A DNA stretch of 64,000 nt from Macrostomum hystrix (lineage: Eukaryota > Platyhelminthes > Macrostomidae). The DNA is taken from assembly GCA_950097015.1 (NCBI GenBank), contig CATNEN010000038.1, positions 22,878,001 through 22,942,000 of the forward strand, given 5' to 3'. The notes beneath the pieces are model-generated. The model was given only the letters and a program-made list of their open reading frames with translations, did no database searches and had not been told where the DNA came from. Shown in pieces: positions 45,361 through 56,574 of the stretch (the stretch's first letter is position 1; every line of letters starts with the position of its first letter). The translations under genes and the position numbers were made by a program.

Positions 45361-46319
45361 TTGAATGTCTAATCTATTCTTTCACTTTTTAAAACTTTTT
45401 TTAACTCTAACTCTCCGACTGTACTGTCGCAATCTACTTTATAATCTACTCGCCCACTTTACTCACTCTACTCTATTTTACTCTGCTATTTGTTAGTACT
45501 CTCGCGCTTCATTATAATTTCTACTAGGAGCAGAAACGCATGAATTAGTCTCTAGTCTGCGGTTCAAGCATAATTATATTTTCATAAAAGCATAGCTATC
45601 AAAGTTCATAATTTGTTGTTTTACCAGTCAATACCCATTTTTATCATCAGGTATATATTTTAGTATAAAATTCCTGAGTTATTTTTCGACCGTACCTTTA
45701 ACGGATAGTGTACTAATACAATTTATTTTATTGGTGATGTTCTCTTGAATGTGTATACTTATATTTTATGATCTGAGCACGACACTGTGTCTCGGTGTTG
45801 CAATAACATTGCGTCCTGTTTTTGCAGCTTTTTGATATGCGCGGTTGACAGAGCTTTCGATGTTAAAATTTGTTATAACTGAACTCTTTGTATATATTTT
45901 CAAATCTTGGTCGTGGCAGGGCTGACAATATTTGTACACATGATTTATTTACAACTTTATCGTCGATATTTCGTGGTGTTGAGGTGACTCGATTTTAGTT
46001 TTTTTAGATTTTCGTTACTTCTTTTTAGTTTAAAAAAGCGAATACGCTTTCTTTGATGGTTGTTAGTTATTGTCTTTTAATTCATATTTTATTTAGTTCG
46101 AATTGTTATAATTTTGAAGTAAAATTTTTGTGCACTCTGCTTTTAATTGCAATTTTTGTTTAGCTTAGGCTTGTAAGATCATGCACTACTTAAATAGTTC
46201 GTAGTAGTAGATGACGCTTCTTTGCCATAGAACGTTGATACGTTGTGTGTTTTAAGCTGTTCGCTGAAAAAAATATTGTAAATCTTTTTTGTTTTTTTTA
46301 GTTTTCCCGGTTGAAATTT
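45361..46319. other. AT-rich spacer
   Basis: No gene seen. Confidence 0.6.
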
Positions 46320-47092
46320 TAATGTACACTCGCTACAACCAATCCGCTCCAATTTCAATTTACACACGCTACAACCAATCTGCTCCAATCTCAAAATGTA
46401 CACTCGCTACGACCAAACCCCTCCAATCCCAATGTACACTCACTACGACCAATCCGCTCCAATTTCAATGTACACACGCTACAATCAATCCGCTCCAATT
46501 TCAATGTACACACGCTACAACCAATCTGCTCCAATCTCAAAATGTACACTCGCTACGACCAACCCCCTCCAATCCCAATGTACACTCACTACGACCAATC
46601 CGCTCCAATCTCAATGGTCACTCGCAACGACCAACCCCTCCAATCTCAAAGTACACTCGCTACGACCAACCCACTCCAATCCCAATGTACACTCACTACG
46701 ACCAATCCGCTCCAATCTCAATGGTCACTCGCAACGACCAACCCCCTCCAATCTCAAAGTACACTCGCTACGACCAACCCACTCCAATCCCAATGTACAC
46801 TCACTACGACCAATCCGCTCCAATCTCAATGGTCACTCGCAACGACCAACCCCTCCAATCTCAAAGTACACTCGCTACGACCAACCCACTCCAATCCCAA
46901 TGTACACTCACTACGACCAATCCGCTCCAATCTCAATGGTCACTCGCAACGACCAACCCCCTCCAATCTCAAAGTACACTCGCTACGACCAACCCACTCC
47001 AATCCCAATGTACACTCACTACGACCAATCCGCTCCAATCTCAATGGTCACTCGCAACGACCAACCCCCTCCAATCTCAAAGTACACTCGCT
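46320..47092. repeat. 36-bp minisatellite with 3-unit order
   Basis: Monomers share CGACCAA and CTCCAATC. From about 46530 they run in a fixed order of three types (AAAGTACACTCGCTACG, AATGTACACTCACTACG, AATGGTCACTCGCAACG), a higher-order unit of about 108-109 bp repeated five times. Confidence 0.94.
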
Positions 47093-47387
47093 ACAAAATG
47101 ACCTTATTTCCTTCACATTGCCCTTTCCACTTCGCGAGTTGTTCTGAATTTAAGCACCCGCTTTAACTTATCAAACACAATTTTTTTTCCATGCCACTTT
47201 TCTAGACAAGTTACAAATGCAAAATTATGTAAAAAATTTGTTTATTTCGAACTTTTTCCAGTCGGTAAATCTATTCAACAATATACCATCTATCTTATGT
47301 TAATAACAAAATTTTGGCTGTTTAAAGATCCAGAAAAGCTTTAAAAAATGACATTTTATTTAACCTATTTTGTTCATTATTTGGGAT
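47093..47387. other. AT-rich spacer
   Basis: No gene seen. Confidence 0.6.
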
Positions 47388-49055
47388 TGTGGGATTCTAG
47401 CTACGGCTGCAGCAGATGCTTTGGGATTGTGGGATTCTAGCTATCGCTGCAGCAGGTGCTTTGGGATTGTGGGATTCTAGCTACGGCTGCAGCAGGTGCT
47501 TTGGGATTGCGGGATTCTAGCTATCGCTGCAGCAGATGCTTTGGGATTGTGGGATTCTAGCTACGCCTGCAGCAGGTGCTTTGGGATTGCGGGATTCTAG
47601 CTACGCCTGCAGCAGGTGCTTTGGGATTGCGGGATTCTAGCTACGGCTGCAGCAGGTGCTTTGGGGATTGTGGGATTCTAACTACGGCTGCAGCAGATGC
47701 TTTGGGATTGTGGGATTCTAGCTACGGCTGCAGCAGGTGCTTTGGGATTGTGGGATTCTAGCTACGGCTGCAGCAGGTGCTTTGGGATTGTGGGATTCTA
47801 GCTACGGCTGCAGCAGGTGCTTTGGGATTGTGGGATTCTAGCTACGGCTGCAGCAGATGCTTTGGGATTGCGGGATTCTAGCTACGGCTGCAGCAGGTGC
47901 TTTGGGATTTCGGGATTCTAGCTACGGCTGCAGCAGGTGCTTTGGGATTGTGGGATTCTAGCTACGCCTGCAGCAGGTGCTTTGGGATTTCGGGATTCTA
48001 GCTACGGCTGCAGCAGGTGCTTTGGGATTGCGGGATTCTAGCTACGCCTGCAGCAGGTGCTTTGGGATTGCGGGATTCTAGCTACTGCTGCAGCAGGTGC
48101 TTTGGGATTGTGGGATTCTAGCTATCACTGAAGCAGGTGCTTTGGGATTGTGGGATTCTAGCTACGGCTGCAGCAGGTGCTTTGGGATTGTGGGATTCTA
48201 GCTACGGCTGCAGCAGGTGCCTTGGGATTGTGGGATTCTAGCTATCGCTGCAGCAGGTGCTTTGGGATTGTGGGATTCTAGCTACGGCTGCAGCAGGTGC
48301 TTTGGGATTGCGGGATTCTAGCTATCGCTGCAGCAGATGCTTTGGGATTGTGGGATTCTAGCTACGGCTGCAGCAGATGCTTTGGGATTGCGGGATTCTA
48401 GCTACGGCTGCAGCAGGTGCTTTGGGATTGTGGGATTCTAGCTACGGCTGCAGCAGGTGCTTTGGGATTGTGGGATTCTAGCTACGGCTGCAGCAGGTGC
48501 TTTGGGATTGTGGGATTCTAGCTACGGCTGCAGCAGGTGCCTTGGGATTGTGGGATTCTAGCTACGGCTGCAGCAGGTGCCTTGGGATTGTGGGATTCTA
48601 GCTATCGCTGCAGCAGGTGCTTTGGGATTGTGGGATTCTAGCTACGGCTGCAGCAGGTGCTTTGGGATTGCGGGATTCTAGCTATCGCTGCAGCAGATGC
48701 TTTGGGATTGTGGGATTCTAGCTACGGCTGCAGCAGATGCTTTGGGATTGCGGGATTCTAGCTACGGCTGCAGCAGGTGCTTTGGGATTTCGGGATTCTA
48801 GCTACGGCTGCAGCAGGTGCTTTGGGATTGTGGGATTCTAGCTACGCCTGCAGCAGGTGCTTTGGGATTTCGGGATTCTAGCTACGGCTGCAGCAGGTGC
48901 TTTGGGATTGCGGGATTCTAGCTACGCCTGCAGCAGGTGCTTTGGGATTGCGGGATTCTAGCTACTGCTGCAGCAGGTGCTTTGGGATTGTGGGATTCTA
49001 GCTATCACTGAAGCAGGTGCTTTGGGATTGTGGGATTCCAGCTACGGCTGCAGTA
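47388..49055. repeat. 40-bp minisatellite, ~41 copies
   Basis: Unit with GGGATTCTAGCTACGGCTGC, then AGCAGGTGCTTTGGGATTGT. A block at about 47841-48160 recurs at 48721-49040 with the same variant order (880 bp, 22 units), and 48221-48400 recurs at 48581-48760 (360 bp, 9 units). Confidence 0.96.
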
Positions 49056-49292
49056 AATGCTTTAGGCCTTGTGCTTTGCACCTTTGTGCTTTTGGGTTCT
49101 CGAAGCGGTTGTACAAATTTAGAGTTGCCATAGACAAGCACGAGCTGTTATAAAAAATAAAGCAAATACTATTAGACTATTTGTTGCATGAAGATCCGTA
49201 GTCCCATTATTAAGCAGAAGCAACAGAACTTACTTTGCTATTTGCATGTCTCAGCACGGCTGAGGCACACAAATAAATTCCTGGGGCACGAA

Positions 49293-49832
49293 ATGGAAGC
49301 ACCGCGACGGCGCCCTACCGCCTCCGAGGTGTTGGGCGGCAGCTTCGGCGGCGGCGCCTCCGTCAGACCTCGAATCAACGTTGTGGCTCCAGAACTTGGA
49401 TCCGATCCGAGCGAGATGTCTATCACAATGGAGACCCCGCCGCTTCGAATCGGACCACCCGGTCACGAATCGTTCGTCCGTCTGGCCGACGTTGAAGATG
49501 ACCCGAACCAGAAGCTAATCAACTGTGAGGAGGAGTACGCCCAGGAGCGCCTGGCCAACACCAGCCTCGACAAGGATCAAACGGAAGACGACATAACCCT
49601 GGTCGACCCCAACGAGACCCTGATAGACGATTTGTTGAAGGATTTCGATCTGCAGCTTCTAATTAATAAATGCTTACGCAAATCTGTTCGATTCACTCGC
49701 ACGGCCGACCGTAGCGCCCGGATCTGCGGCCTGCGTTGGCTTCGCAACCTGCAGCAAAATCACATCAGCGTTGTGGCAGGCAGCAATCACGAAGCTGACG
49801 ACGAGGACGACGAGGATGTGCCAGACGATTGA
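49293..49832 (+). CDS. Unrecognised acidic protein, single exon
   Basis: A 179-residue protein from the ATG at 49293. The frame is open from 49188, but the sequence before 49293 looks non-coding and has an acceptor-like TGTCTCAG at 49247-49254. N-terminus basic and Gly/Ala-rich (MEAPRRRPTASEVLGGSFGG), then a proline-rich part. An acidic stretch with EEEYAQERL and DPNETLIDDLLKDFDLQLL follows, then a basic patch (CLRKSVRFTRTADRSARICG) and a very acidic end (DDEDDEDVPDD). No TM helix. Codon use and composition look real. AATAAA follows at 50042. I do not know the family. No good splice donor in the required phase links it to the next gene. Confidence 0.6.
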   Translation: MEAPRRRPTASEVLGGSFGGGASVRPRINVVAPELGSDPSEMSITMETPPLRIGPPGHESFVRLADVEDDPNQKLINCEEEYAQERLANTSLDKDQTEDDITLVDPNETLIDDLLKDFDLQLLINKCLRKSVRFTRTADRSARICGLRWLRNLQQNHISVVAGSNHEADDEDDEDVPDD

Positions 49833-50194
49833 TGAATGACAGACAGACCAGTGTCTTATCAAATGGAAAGGGAAATAACATGCTTTTCGTTAATAACCAG
49901 CCCCTCACCTATGCTGCCTCATTGACTGGTTATTTTGTGTTTCAAGTCTGTCCTACGTCGCATATTTTTCGGTAACTTGTGAATAGAAAAAACTCTGGAT
50001 TTCATGCGTCACTTTAATGGAAAGGAATATTTTTATTAACGAATAAATTTACTTTCTGTTTCCACCTGCTTGCCAAGTATAACGGTAGACATTGATGCTA
50101 AACATATTTCACAGTGCACAGAGCAAACTTGATTAACGAGTGAATCCGTCAATCAGGTCGCACACCGGTGACACCCCTGTCAAACCGGGGGCCA
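49833..50194. other. 3' flank of the acidic protein gene
   Basis: Probable 3' UTR with AATAAA at 50042-50047. Nothing else seen. Confidence 0.5.
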
Positions 50195-50765
50195 ACAGGT
50201 CAAGCCTTTTTCTATCAGGTGGAGCCCTTTCTAATAGGTGAAGCCCCTCTCTAACAGGTGAAGCCCCTTTCTAACAGGCGAAGCCCCTTTCTAACAGGGG
50301 AAGCCCCTCTCTAACAGATGAAGCCCCTCTCTAACAGTTGAAGCCCCTCTCTAACAGTTGAAGCCCCTCTCTAACAGGTGAAGTTCCTTTCTAACAAGTG
50401 AAGCCCTTTTCTAACAGCTGAAGCCCTCTCTAACAGGTGAAGCCCCTTTCTAACAGGGGAAGCCCCTTTCTAACAGGCGAAGCCCCTCTCTAACAGATGA
50501 AGCCCCTTTCTAACAGATGAAGCCCCTCTCTAACAGATAAAGCCCCTTTCTAACAGGCGAAGCCCTCTTTAACAGGTTGAAGCCCCTTTCTAACAGGGGA
50601 AGCCCCTCTCTAACAGGTGAAGCCCCTTTCTAACAGGCGAAGCCCCTCTCTAACAGTTGAAACCCCTTTCTAACAGGTGAAACCCTTTTCTAACAGGTGA
50701 AGCCCCCTCTAATAGGTGAAGCCCCTTTCTAACAGGCGATGCCCATCTCTAACAAGTTACACCCT
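50195..50765. repeat. 20-bp minisatellite, ~29 copies
   Basis: Unit AAGCCCCTTTCTAACAGGTG with CTC/TTC and GGTG/GGCG/GATG/GTTG variants. Confidence 0.95.
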
Positions 50766-51013
50766 GGCGTACCAGTTAGTGCACGCCTTACAAATCCTGC
50801 TTACTGGATTACGATTGCAATCACAAAAATAGAAGCAAATTTTGTATGATTACCATAGACATAACGCACGTTTTTATATTCAGTTATTTCTATTCAATCA
50901 ATATCTCCGTGTATTATAAAGTTAAAGCATTATATACGAGTTACATCTGGCTTAATGAGAAGATTCAACTCAATCTAATTGTGCATATTTCGAACATACG
51001 TTAATTAGAAGAT

Positions 51014-53673
51014 ATGTCTACATTTTTGGAATATCAACAAAAAACTAGACGACATCACAACAGTAAGTTCCTCTTAACAGCTTTTTCTCTAAACTAAAAG
51101 TTAAAACAACTCGGCTAACAAATTAATTCACACGAGTGCAACATCGATTCGAACTAAGATTAGACAATGACTCTTCCGTCATTGAGTTTCACACTCGAAT
51201 CCTTTCTCTTGCCCTATCCCAATTCCTCTTTCTTTTCCTCTCGCATTTCCTGTCCCTTCCCTCTTTATGATACTCTCCCTTCCCTCTCCGCTCTTCCTTT
51301 TTTCTCCCTTCTGATTGGTCCGCCTATCACTCTCTAGCCTCTTTCTCTTACCCCAGTCGCGCCACCCCAACCCCACTCTGGCCCTTCCCATTGGCTTCTC
51401 CCTAACTATCTTCTCCCTATGTGCTTCAAACTGCATTCAGTCAAATTAAAAGCAAAAATCTAATCTGAAATCGCCGTTGCCTCAGCTGAAACCAGCGTTG
51501 GTAGCAACGACAAGCTCTCCAGAAAGGGCAATCATTGGCTATCCAACCTGTTGGAGAATGATCAGCGAGCAGCGTTTGAGAATAAAATTAGCGAGTCAAT
51601 CCGAGAACTGCTAGCTCAGGTGCCACAGCTGCTACACTCCAGTGAGCCTTTACTCTCTTATTCTTTGTTATTTCTAGGCTTGAAATTCGAATGAGGTAAA
51701 ATCTACAATCCACTATATTAAGCCAGATTAATTGGTGTCAAGGGATATGCTAGTCCTAGCTAGAGCAATTATATTATCATCTTATTAATAATTAGGTGTG
51801 ACCAACAATTATTATGTAACTTAAACGGCGCGGAGAGGGGTTGGCGGACGATAACAAGAGTGGGGTTGGGGTGGCGCGACTGGGGTAAGAGAAAGAGGCT
51901 AGAGAGTGATAGGCGGACCAATCAGAAGGCGACGGAAAAAGATCAAACGCAGCTGAGGTGAACACCAGACAGAATTAGAGCGTGAGAATTCTGACAGTGA
52001 AGAATCGAAGGTATGCAGACGAGAGTGCAGAGGTACGAGATGAGGGGCATGAAAGTCTGGACCGCCATTTAAATTTCAGTGTAAGTTTTTCACCTATCAA
52101 GAATAATAAAAATAACTTAGAATCAAAAAGCATGGTAATAATATTTAGGTTATATTATATTATATTAATATTATATTATATTATATATTATATTATATTA
52201 TATTATATTATATTATATATTATATTATATTATATTATATTATATTATATATTATATTATATTATATTATATTATATTATATTATATATTATATTAATAT
52301 TAGGTTAAAATATTTTTATTATTATCCTTAAATTATTTTCATCACAGTAAAACTACTGGAAGTAATGCTTTAGGGCATTATCGCTGTTCGGTTAGCGCAG
52401 CACTCAAATTTTTTTGTCTCAATAATTATTTAACTTTTTAGTGATCTCAGTCGCATCACTAAATCTAACAGTCTAAATGTACTTCATAATCCTGATGCTT
52501 TAGCAATCCAAATATTTTCATGGCATTGTAATTAAATGTAATAAGGGTAAATTTTCAGGTACAGAAGAGGTTGTAGCCTGGTGGTAGAGCATGGGACTCA
52601 CGACTTGAAGGTCGGCGGTTCGATACACGACTCTACTGGAATAATTAGCGTTCTTTACAAGACACCTAACTCTGCGTTGGGTGACAGCATTAGCTGGGTT
52701 TTAATTGAGGGCGTGTGGCTTCCTTCAGTCCACGGACAGTCTTCAGAGGCACCGCACAATAGCTGTGGCTGTGCTGTCAGCTGTGCATCTGGCCCTGTAC
52801 ACTGGTACATCATTTGGTGACAGTAGACACAGTAGACACACAGGTGTGTACATCTGCCCTGAAGTTCTTATTGTACAATCTCACTATGAATTGGAGGATT
52901 CGTCATCGAGGTTTATACAGAGAAATGTTACTTGTTCTTGTCACCGGGGTCTTAGACAAGAATCTTTGAATATCTCGACTATTTGCTGACGTCGGATGGC
53001 TTTGAGAATTTGTTCATCCGGAAAGGGAGAAATTTTTCAATCCATCAGGTTGACTTTCACGAGAAACGTTTAGTAGCTATCGTGAAGTAGCAGTGGGTAT
53101 TTGAAATCCGTTGTGGTCTATTACCCAGGGGGCGGAATATCATGATCTTCCCATAAATTGGCTCATAAGCAGTCATTATAGTGTCCGAGTGAAACAACAG
53201 ATTCTGTTCTCTAAATGTAAACAGTCTCATTACTGCGTTTGGCACGCGAGATCAACTGGTACGGCAGCATCATTCTCGTCATGTACGGCTACGTGTTCCG
53301 CCTGCTACTGAGGAAGTCGACCGTTCGAACTAGATATGAATTCTGCGACTTCCTTGTGGACTATGGCTTCTCGAATCTGATCGTTGCTGAAGTGGCTATA
53401 CTAATCCGAACCTATTTTCTGATGTTGCGTTTTCATCGGGTTATGCTGCAAATCAAAGTCTACTACAACAAGTACAAGGGATTGAAGAGCTACAAAGACC
53501 TATTCTATTCGATGGGACCAACTGTTGTGTACAGTTCGAATGTGTGCGACTCCAACCTGCATTCCGAGATGCACCGGTCTTTGTTACGCTCCGAAAAACC
53601 AAAAGACGACTCAGATGACGAAGAAAGTTTCGATTACTCGGACTATTTCGATGATGAATCTGAGCAGATTTGA
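51014..53673 (+). CDS. Unrecognised three-exon gene, 217 residues
   Basis: Exons 51014-51062, 51486-51641 and 53225-53673. Both junctions are phase 1 with good signals (AACA|GTAAGT, GCCTCAG|CT, TCCA|GTGAGC, AACAG|TC), which is strong internal support for the model. The protein starts MSTFLEYQQKTRRHHN. A helical part follows with GNHWLSNLLENDQRAAFENK and ISESIRELLAQVPQLL, then hydrophobic stretches IILVMYGYVFRLLL and NLIVAEVAILIRTYFLML. The end is acidic and rich in Asp, Ser, Glu and Tyr (DDSDDEESFDYSDYFDDESE). AATAAA is at 53964. The hydrophobic parts could be helices of a solenoid fold or weak membrane segments. I recognise no family. No other exon is needed to explain the frame. Confidence 0.6.
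51307..51379. repeat. Left arm of 73-nt perfect inverted repeat
   Basis: Exact reverse complement of 51857-51929, lying in intron 1 of the 217-residue gene. Rich in C and T on the plus strand with a reverse CCAAT (GATTGG). Confidence 0.97.
51857..51929. repeat. Right arm of 73-nt perfect inverted repeat
   Basis: Exact reverse complement of 51307-51379, in intron 2. The two arms enclose exon 2 (51486-51641). Confidence 0.97.
52148..52305. repeat. (TATTA)n microsatellite
   Basis: AT-only tract of TATTA units with TATAT joints, in intron 2 of the 217-residue gene. Confidence 0.97.
52568..52875 (+). mobile_element. SINE family B with family A-like tail
   Basis: Head GTTGTAGCCTGGTGGTAGAG and box B GGCGGTTCGATAC. 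Near 52846-52870 it holds CACAGGTGTGTACATCTGCC, a segment also found in family A. So it looks like a composite, or the two families share a 3' part. It lies in intron 2 of the 217-residue gene. Confidence 0.65.
52965..53165. mobile_element. Fold-back family relic
   Basis: Shares GAATATCT, GGATGGCTTTGAGAA-like, AGCTATCGTGAA and TGTGGTCT blocks with 55915-56060, ending near a C-then-G run. The GAATATCTCGAC motif also occurs in the fold-back element near 27777. Confidence 0.5.
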
Positions 53674-54296
53674 ATAATTCTATTTCCTGCTTGAAAAAGC
53701 TATTTAACCAATCAGATCAAAGTGAATCTAAAAATGGAGTGAGGTGGACGCTTAAAGGAACTGCCGTTAGCCAATCCGATTGATTCTTGTTAAATGAAAC
53801 CGCGTGTATAGTTGAATAAGAAAAACTAACTTTAAGAATTGGGTAAAAAATAACCCAAGGGAAACAGATATTTGTTAAACTATGCGTTTTTAATTCTTGC
53901 ACAGTTGCTAAATTTGTGATGTGATCAGAGTATTTACATCTCAAAGAATTCCCGAATCGCTAAATAAAACTGCTGTTTAACAAGTTTACCCCTTTATTTT
54001 GAGGTGTATAAGTACATAAATTTATTCCATGTTCCAGTTTATTTTAATTCAAACAATAGTAACTAATATTATGATGTAATTACACTAATTACACTAGCAA
54101 TTATCTAAACAGATGGGACCCTTGAAGCTTCTAAGCCCGTCTCTTGACCCATTTTAGTGCATACTCAACTCTGTCTCATACCACCCGTGTTTCAACTGTC
54201 TAATGTCTCATCCCTGCACCCGTGTTTCAACTCGTGTTTCAACCCGTGTTTCAACCCGTGTGGGATGAGGCATTATTATCCTATTATTAAGATTAT
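53674..54296. other. 3' flank and spacer
   Basis: 3' UTR of the preceding gene to about 53985. Beyond it, a short run of GTGTTTCAACCC-like repeats lies at 54185-54255. No gene seen. Confidence 0.5.
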
Positions 54297-54679
54297 TAAG
54301 ATAATAATAATAATAATAATAACTAACAATTGCAGGAGGACTGCGGGCAATGGCACATCACTTATTGACACTAGACCCGCAGCCAGCGAGGAGGCAATTC
54401 TGCCCATTTCGCTGACTCCTGAGCACACACGCACACGATACTGTACGCAGGCATACGCTCACACAGGTGTGTACATCTGCCCTGACTTTCTCATCGTCAG
54501 GCAGTGTTCACTCTCACTGTGCCTTGGAGGTTGGCCCTCAAGGACGTAAATTGCACGACAAGCCCCCAAAGCCTTCTCTCCGCGGCTGCGCCCCAAATAA
54601 ATGTGGCCTCGCCGCGGAATCGAGCTGAGGGACCTTGGCGCGAGAGGCAAACGCGATAACCGCTCTGCCACCGACCCCT
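54297..54679 (-). mobile_element. SINE family A, copy 2
   Basis: Near full length, head at 54679 (box A TGGCAGAGCGG, box B GCTCGATTCC). It includes a 3' part (GCAGGAGGACTGCGGGCAAT on the plus strand) also present at 61262, then a (TAA)n tail. Confidence 0.85.
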
Positions 54680-56574
54680 TTATTATATTTGAGCAATTGT
54701 TTAAACAGTGGCGAAAAATATCAGGTTTTAATTTTTAATTGGTATAAATGATACATTTTTTATCCTGCATACGCTCGTAATATATTTTCATGGTTCGTGC
54801 AACCAAACCTGAATAATATTTTAGTAACCAGTTTCCCTACTTTTCTAGAATGATTGTTCAGTACCTTTCATAAAAACTAATAAACCTCTTAATAAATTGA
54901 AATATTAATACATACACAGCAGCGCCATATGTGTGCTTCCTGCTTCTTTGGTCCTTCGCAGAGGGCCCGTGTCAACACGTCAATTTCTTCGCATATTTTT
55001 CTATCAATCTTAATAAAATAACCCATGCTTGTAAATGATGGTGAGTTACTCATAAATTTTAAAGTATTTTTTCTTCTCGCTTTTATGCTTAAAAAATTAA
55101 AATGTTATTATTTCTATAACATCGAGATAAAAATCTAAAAAAAATAACTGCACGAATGAATAAAAAACTAACTTGAACCTTTATCGTTCCTGTCTCATGT
55201 GGGTATATAAATTGAAACAAATTAATGAATTATAAATTGCAAGATTAATGGCTTCTCTAACCTAGCCCAGTCAGCAATCATAGGCCTTGGCTGATATCGA
55301 TAAATGGCTTCTGCGTGGGCGTCGCCACATGATTGAGTGTTTACGATTAGCAGATAATTTATAGTTTCTGCTTAATTGAAATTGCAAAACCATTCTACTT
55401 AATTAGTTTGAGGTTAAACTGTGACTTCTACGTAAGTCCCTTTTCTGGGAATATCGCATTAAAATTATTGCTGGACATTCAAGGGCTTCTCAACAGATGG
55501 AACTATAGCCCACTATGGACACCTTGACGCGAAGTTCTCTAATTTCACTGATTAAGCCAAATATTAGGCGCAGCTGCTCAACCACAGGACACCATCGCCT
55601 AGTCTGTCCTTGCAACGAGGCTTAAACAACACAAGAGCATAGTCTCAATAACATTCTTTTTTTTAGTTTTAATTTTATGAGGCATTGCAATAATTATATT
55701 TAATCAGACAAAATGCATTAGATCAATACAAGAACTTGGTCCTGTTTAACAGTAGAAATACCACGGGGAGATTTCAAATACACACAATTCCCCTTTTTCT
55801 GTATCTCCCAAAATATTCAAATATACAAAAAATCTGCTACCACTGTTGACTGTTTTGGATGCGTTAAATTGTTAATTTTATCATTTTTTTTAACGAATAT
55901 GTATTTGCCAATCGCCGAATATCTTGACGATGCCTGACTCGGACGGCTTCGAAAATTAGTTTGTCCCCAGCCGGTCTGGGGAGCTATCGTGAACAAGGCA
56001 GTATATATTTCAAATATCCTGTGGTCTTTCCCCCTTGGGGAGATAAATAACGTGGTGTTTCTGCTGTTAAAGAGTTCAGGTAATAGGTTAGTAAATCAAA
56101 ATATGGACGTATTGGTAAGCTTCTCCAACATGAAGTAGGTTTATCCGCCTAGGCCGCCCACAGCCCACAAAACTGCTATCGGCAACTTTACAATTTTATG
56201 AAGTGTAAAGACAATTCCCTTGTCTCATCTCACCCCAGTCTCATTTCTACCCCGTCTAATCTCCCACTTCTCATCTGATCTGCGCCTAATCTTCCATGTC
56301 CAAACGAAATTCTGCAAAGGCGACCGACTCTCCTGGTTGCGCCACTGTGATTGGTAAGATAATCTATTTAGAATCATTTTATTTTTCATTCTAAAGAACA
56401 CAAACGCATACATTCTAACGGTACCACTATCAGTAGTCAAAAAGGAAGACGTGAATAATTTTCGGAGCTATTTTAATCAGAAGATTTCAATGCCAGCCAA
56501 ACTCCAGTTAAAAATGTACGGTAAAAGTCATGTCGATAAGTAAAACTACTTTTTAAAGGGCATTGTACCATAGA
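54680..56574. other. Gene-free spacer with element relics
   Basis: AT-rich. Holds fold-back family relics at 55495-55630 (ACTATGGACACC, GATTAAGCC) and 55915-56060. It also has a C/T-rich block with CCAAT-like ATTGG at 56220-56350. No exon seen. Confidence 0.5.

Noticed and set aside
46289-47166. Three overlapping open frames of 200-270 codons
   Set aside because: All are readings of the 36-bp array in different frames.
51179-51436. 85-codon open frame on the minus strand
   Set aside because: Overlaps the inverted-repeat arm in an intron of a plus-strand gene; composition is low complexity.
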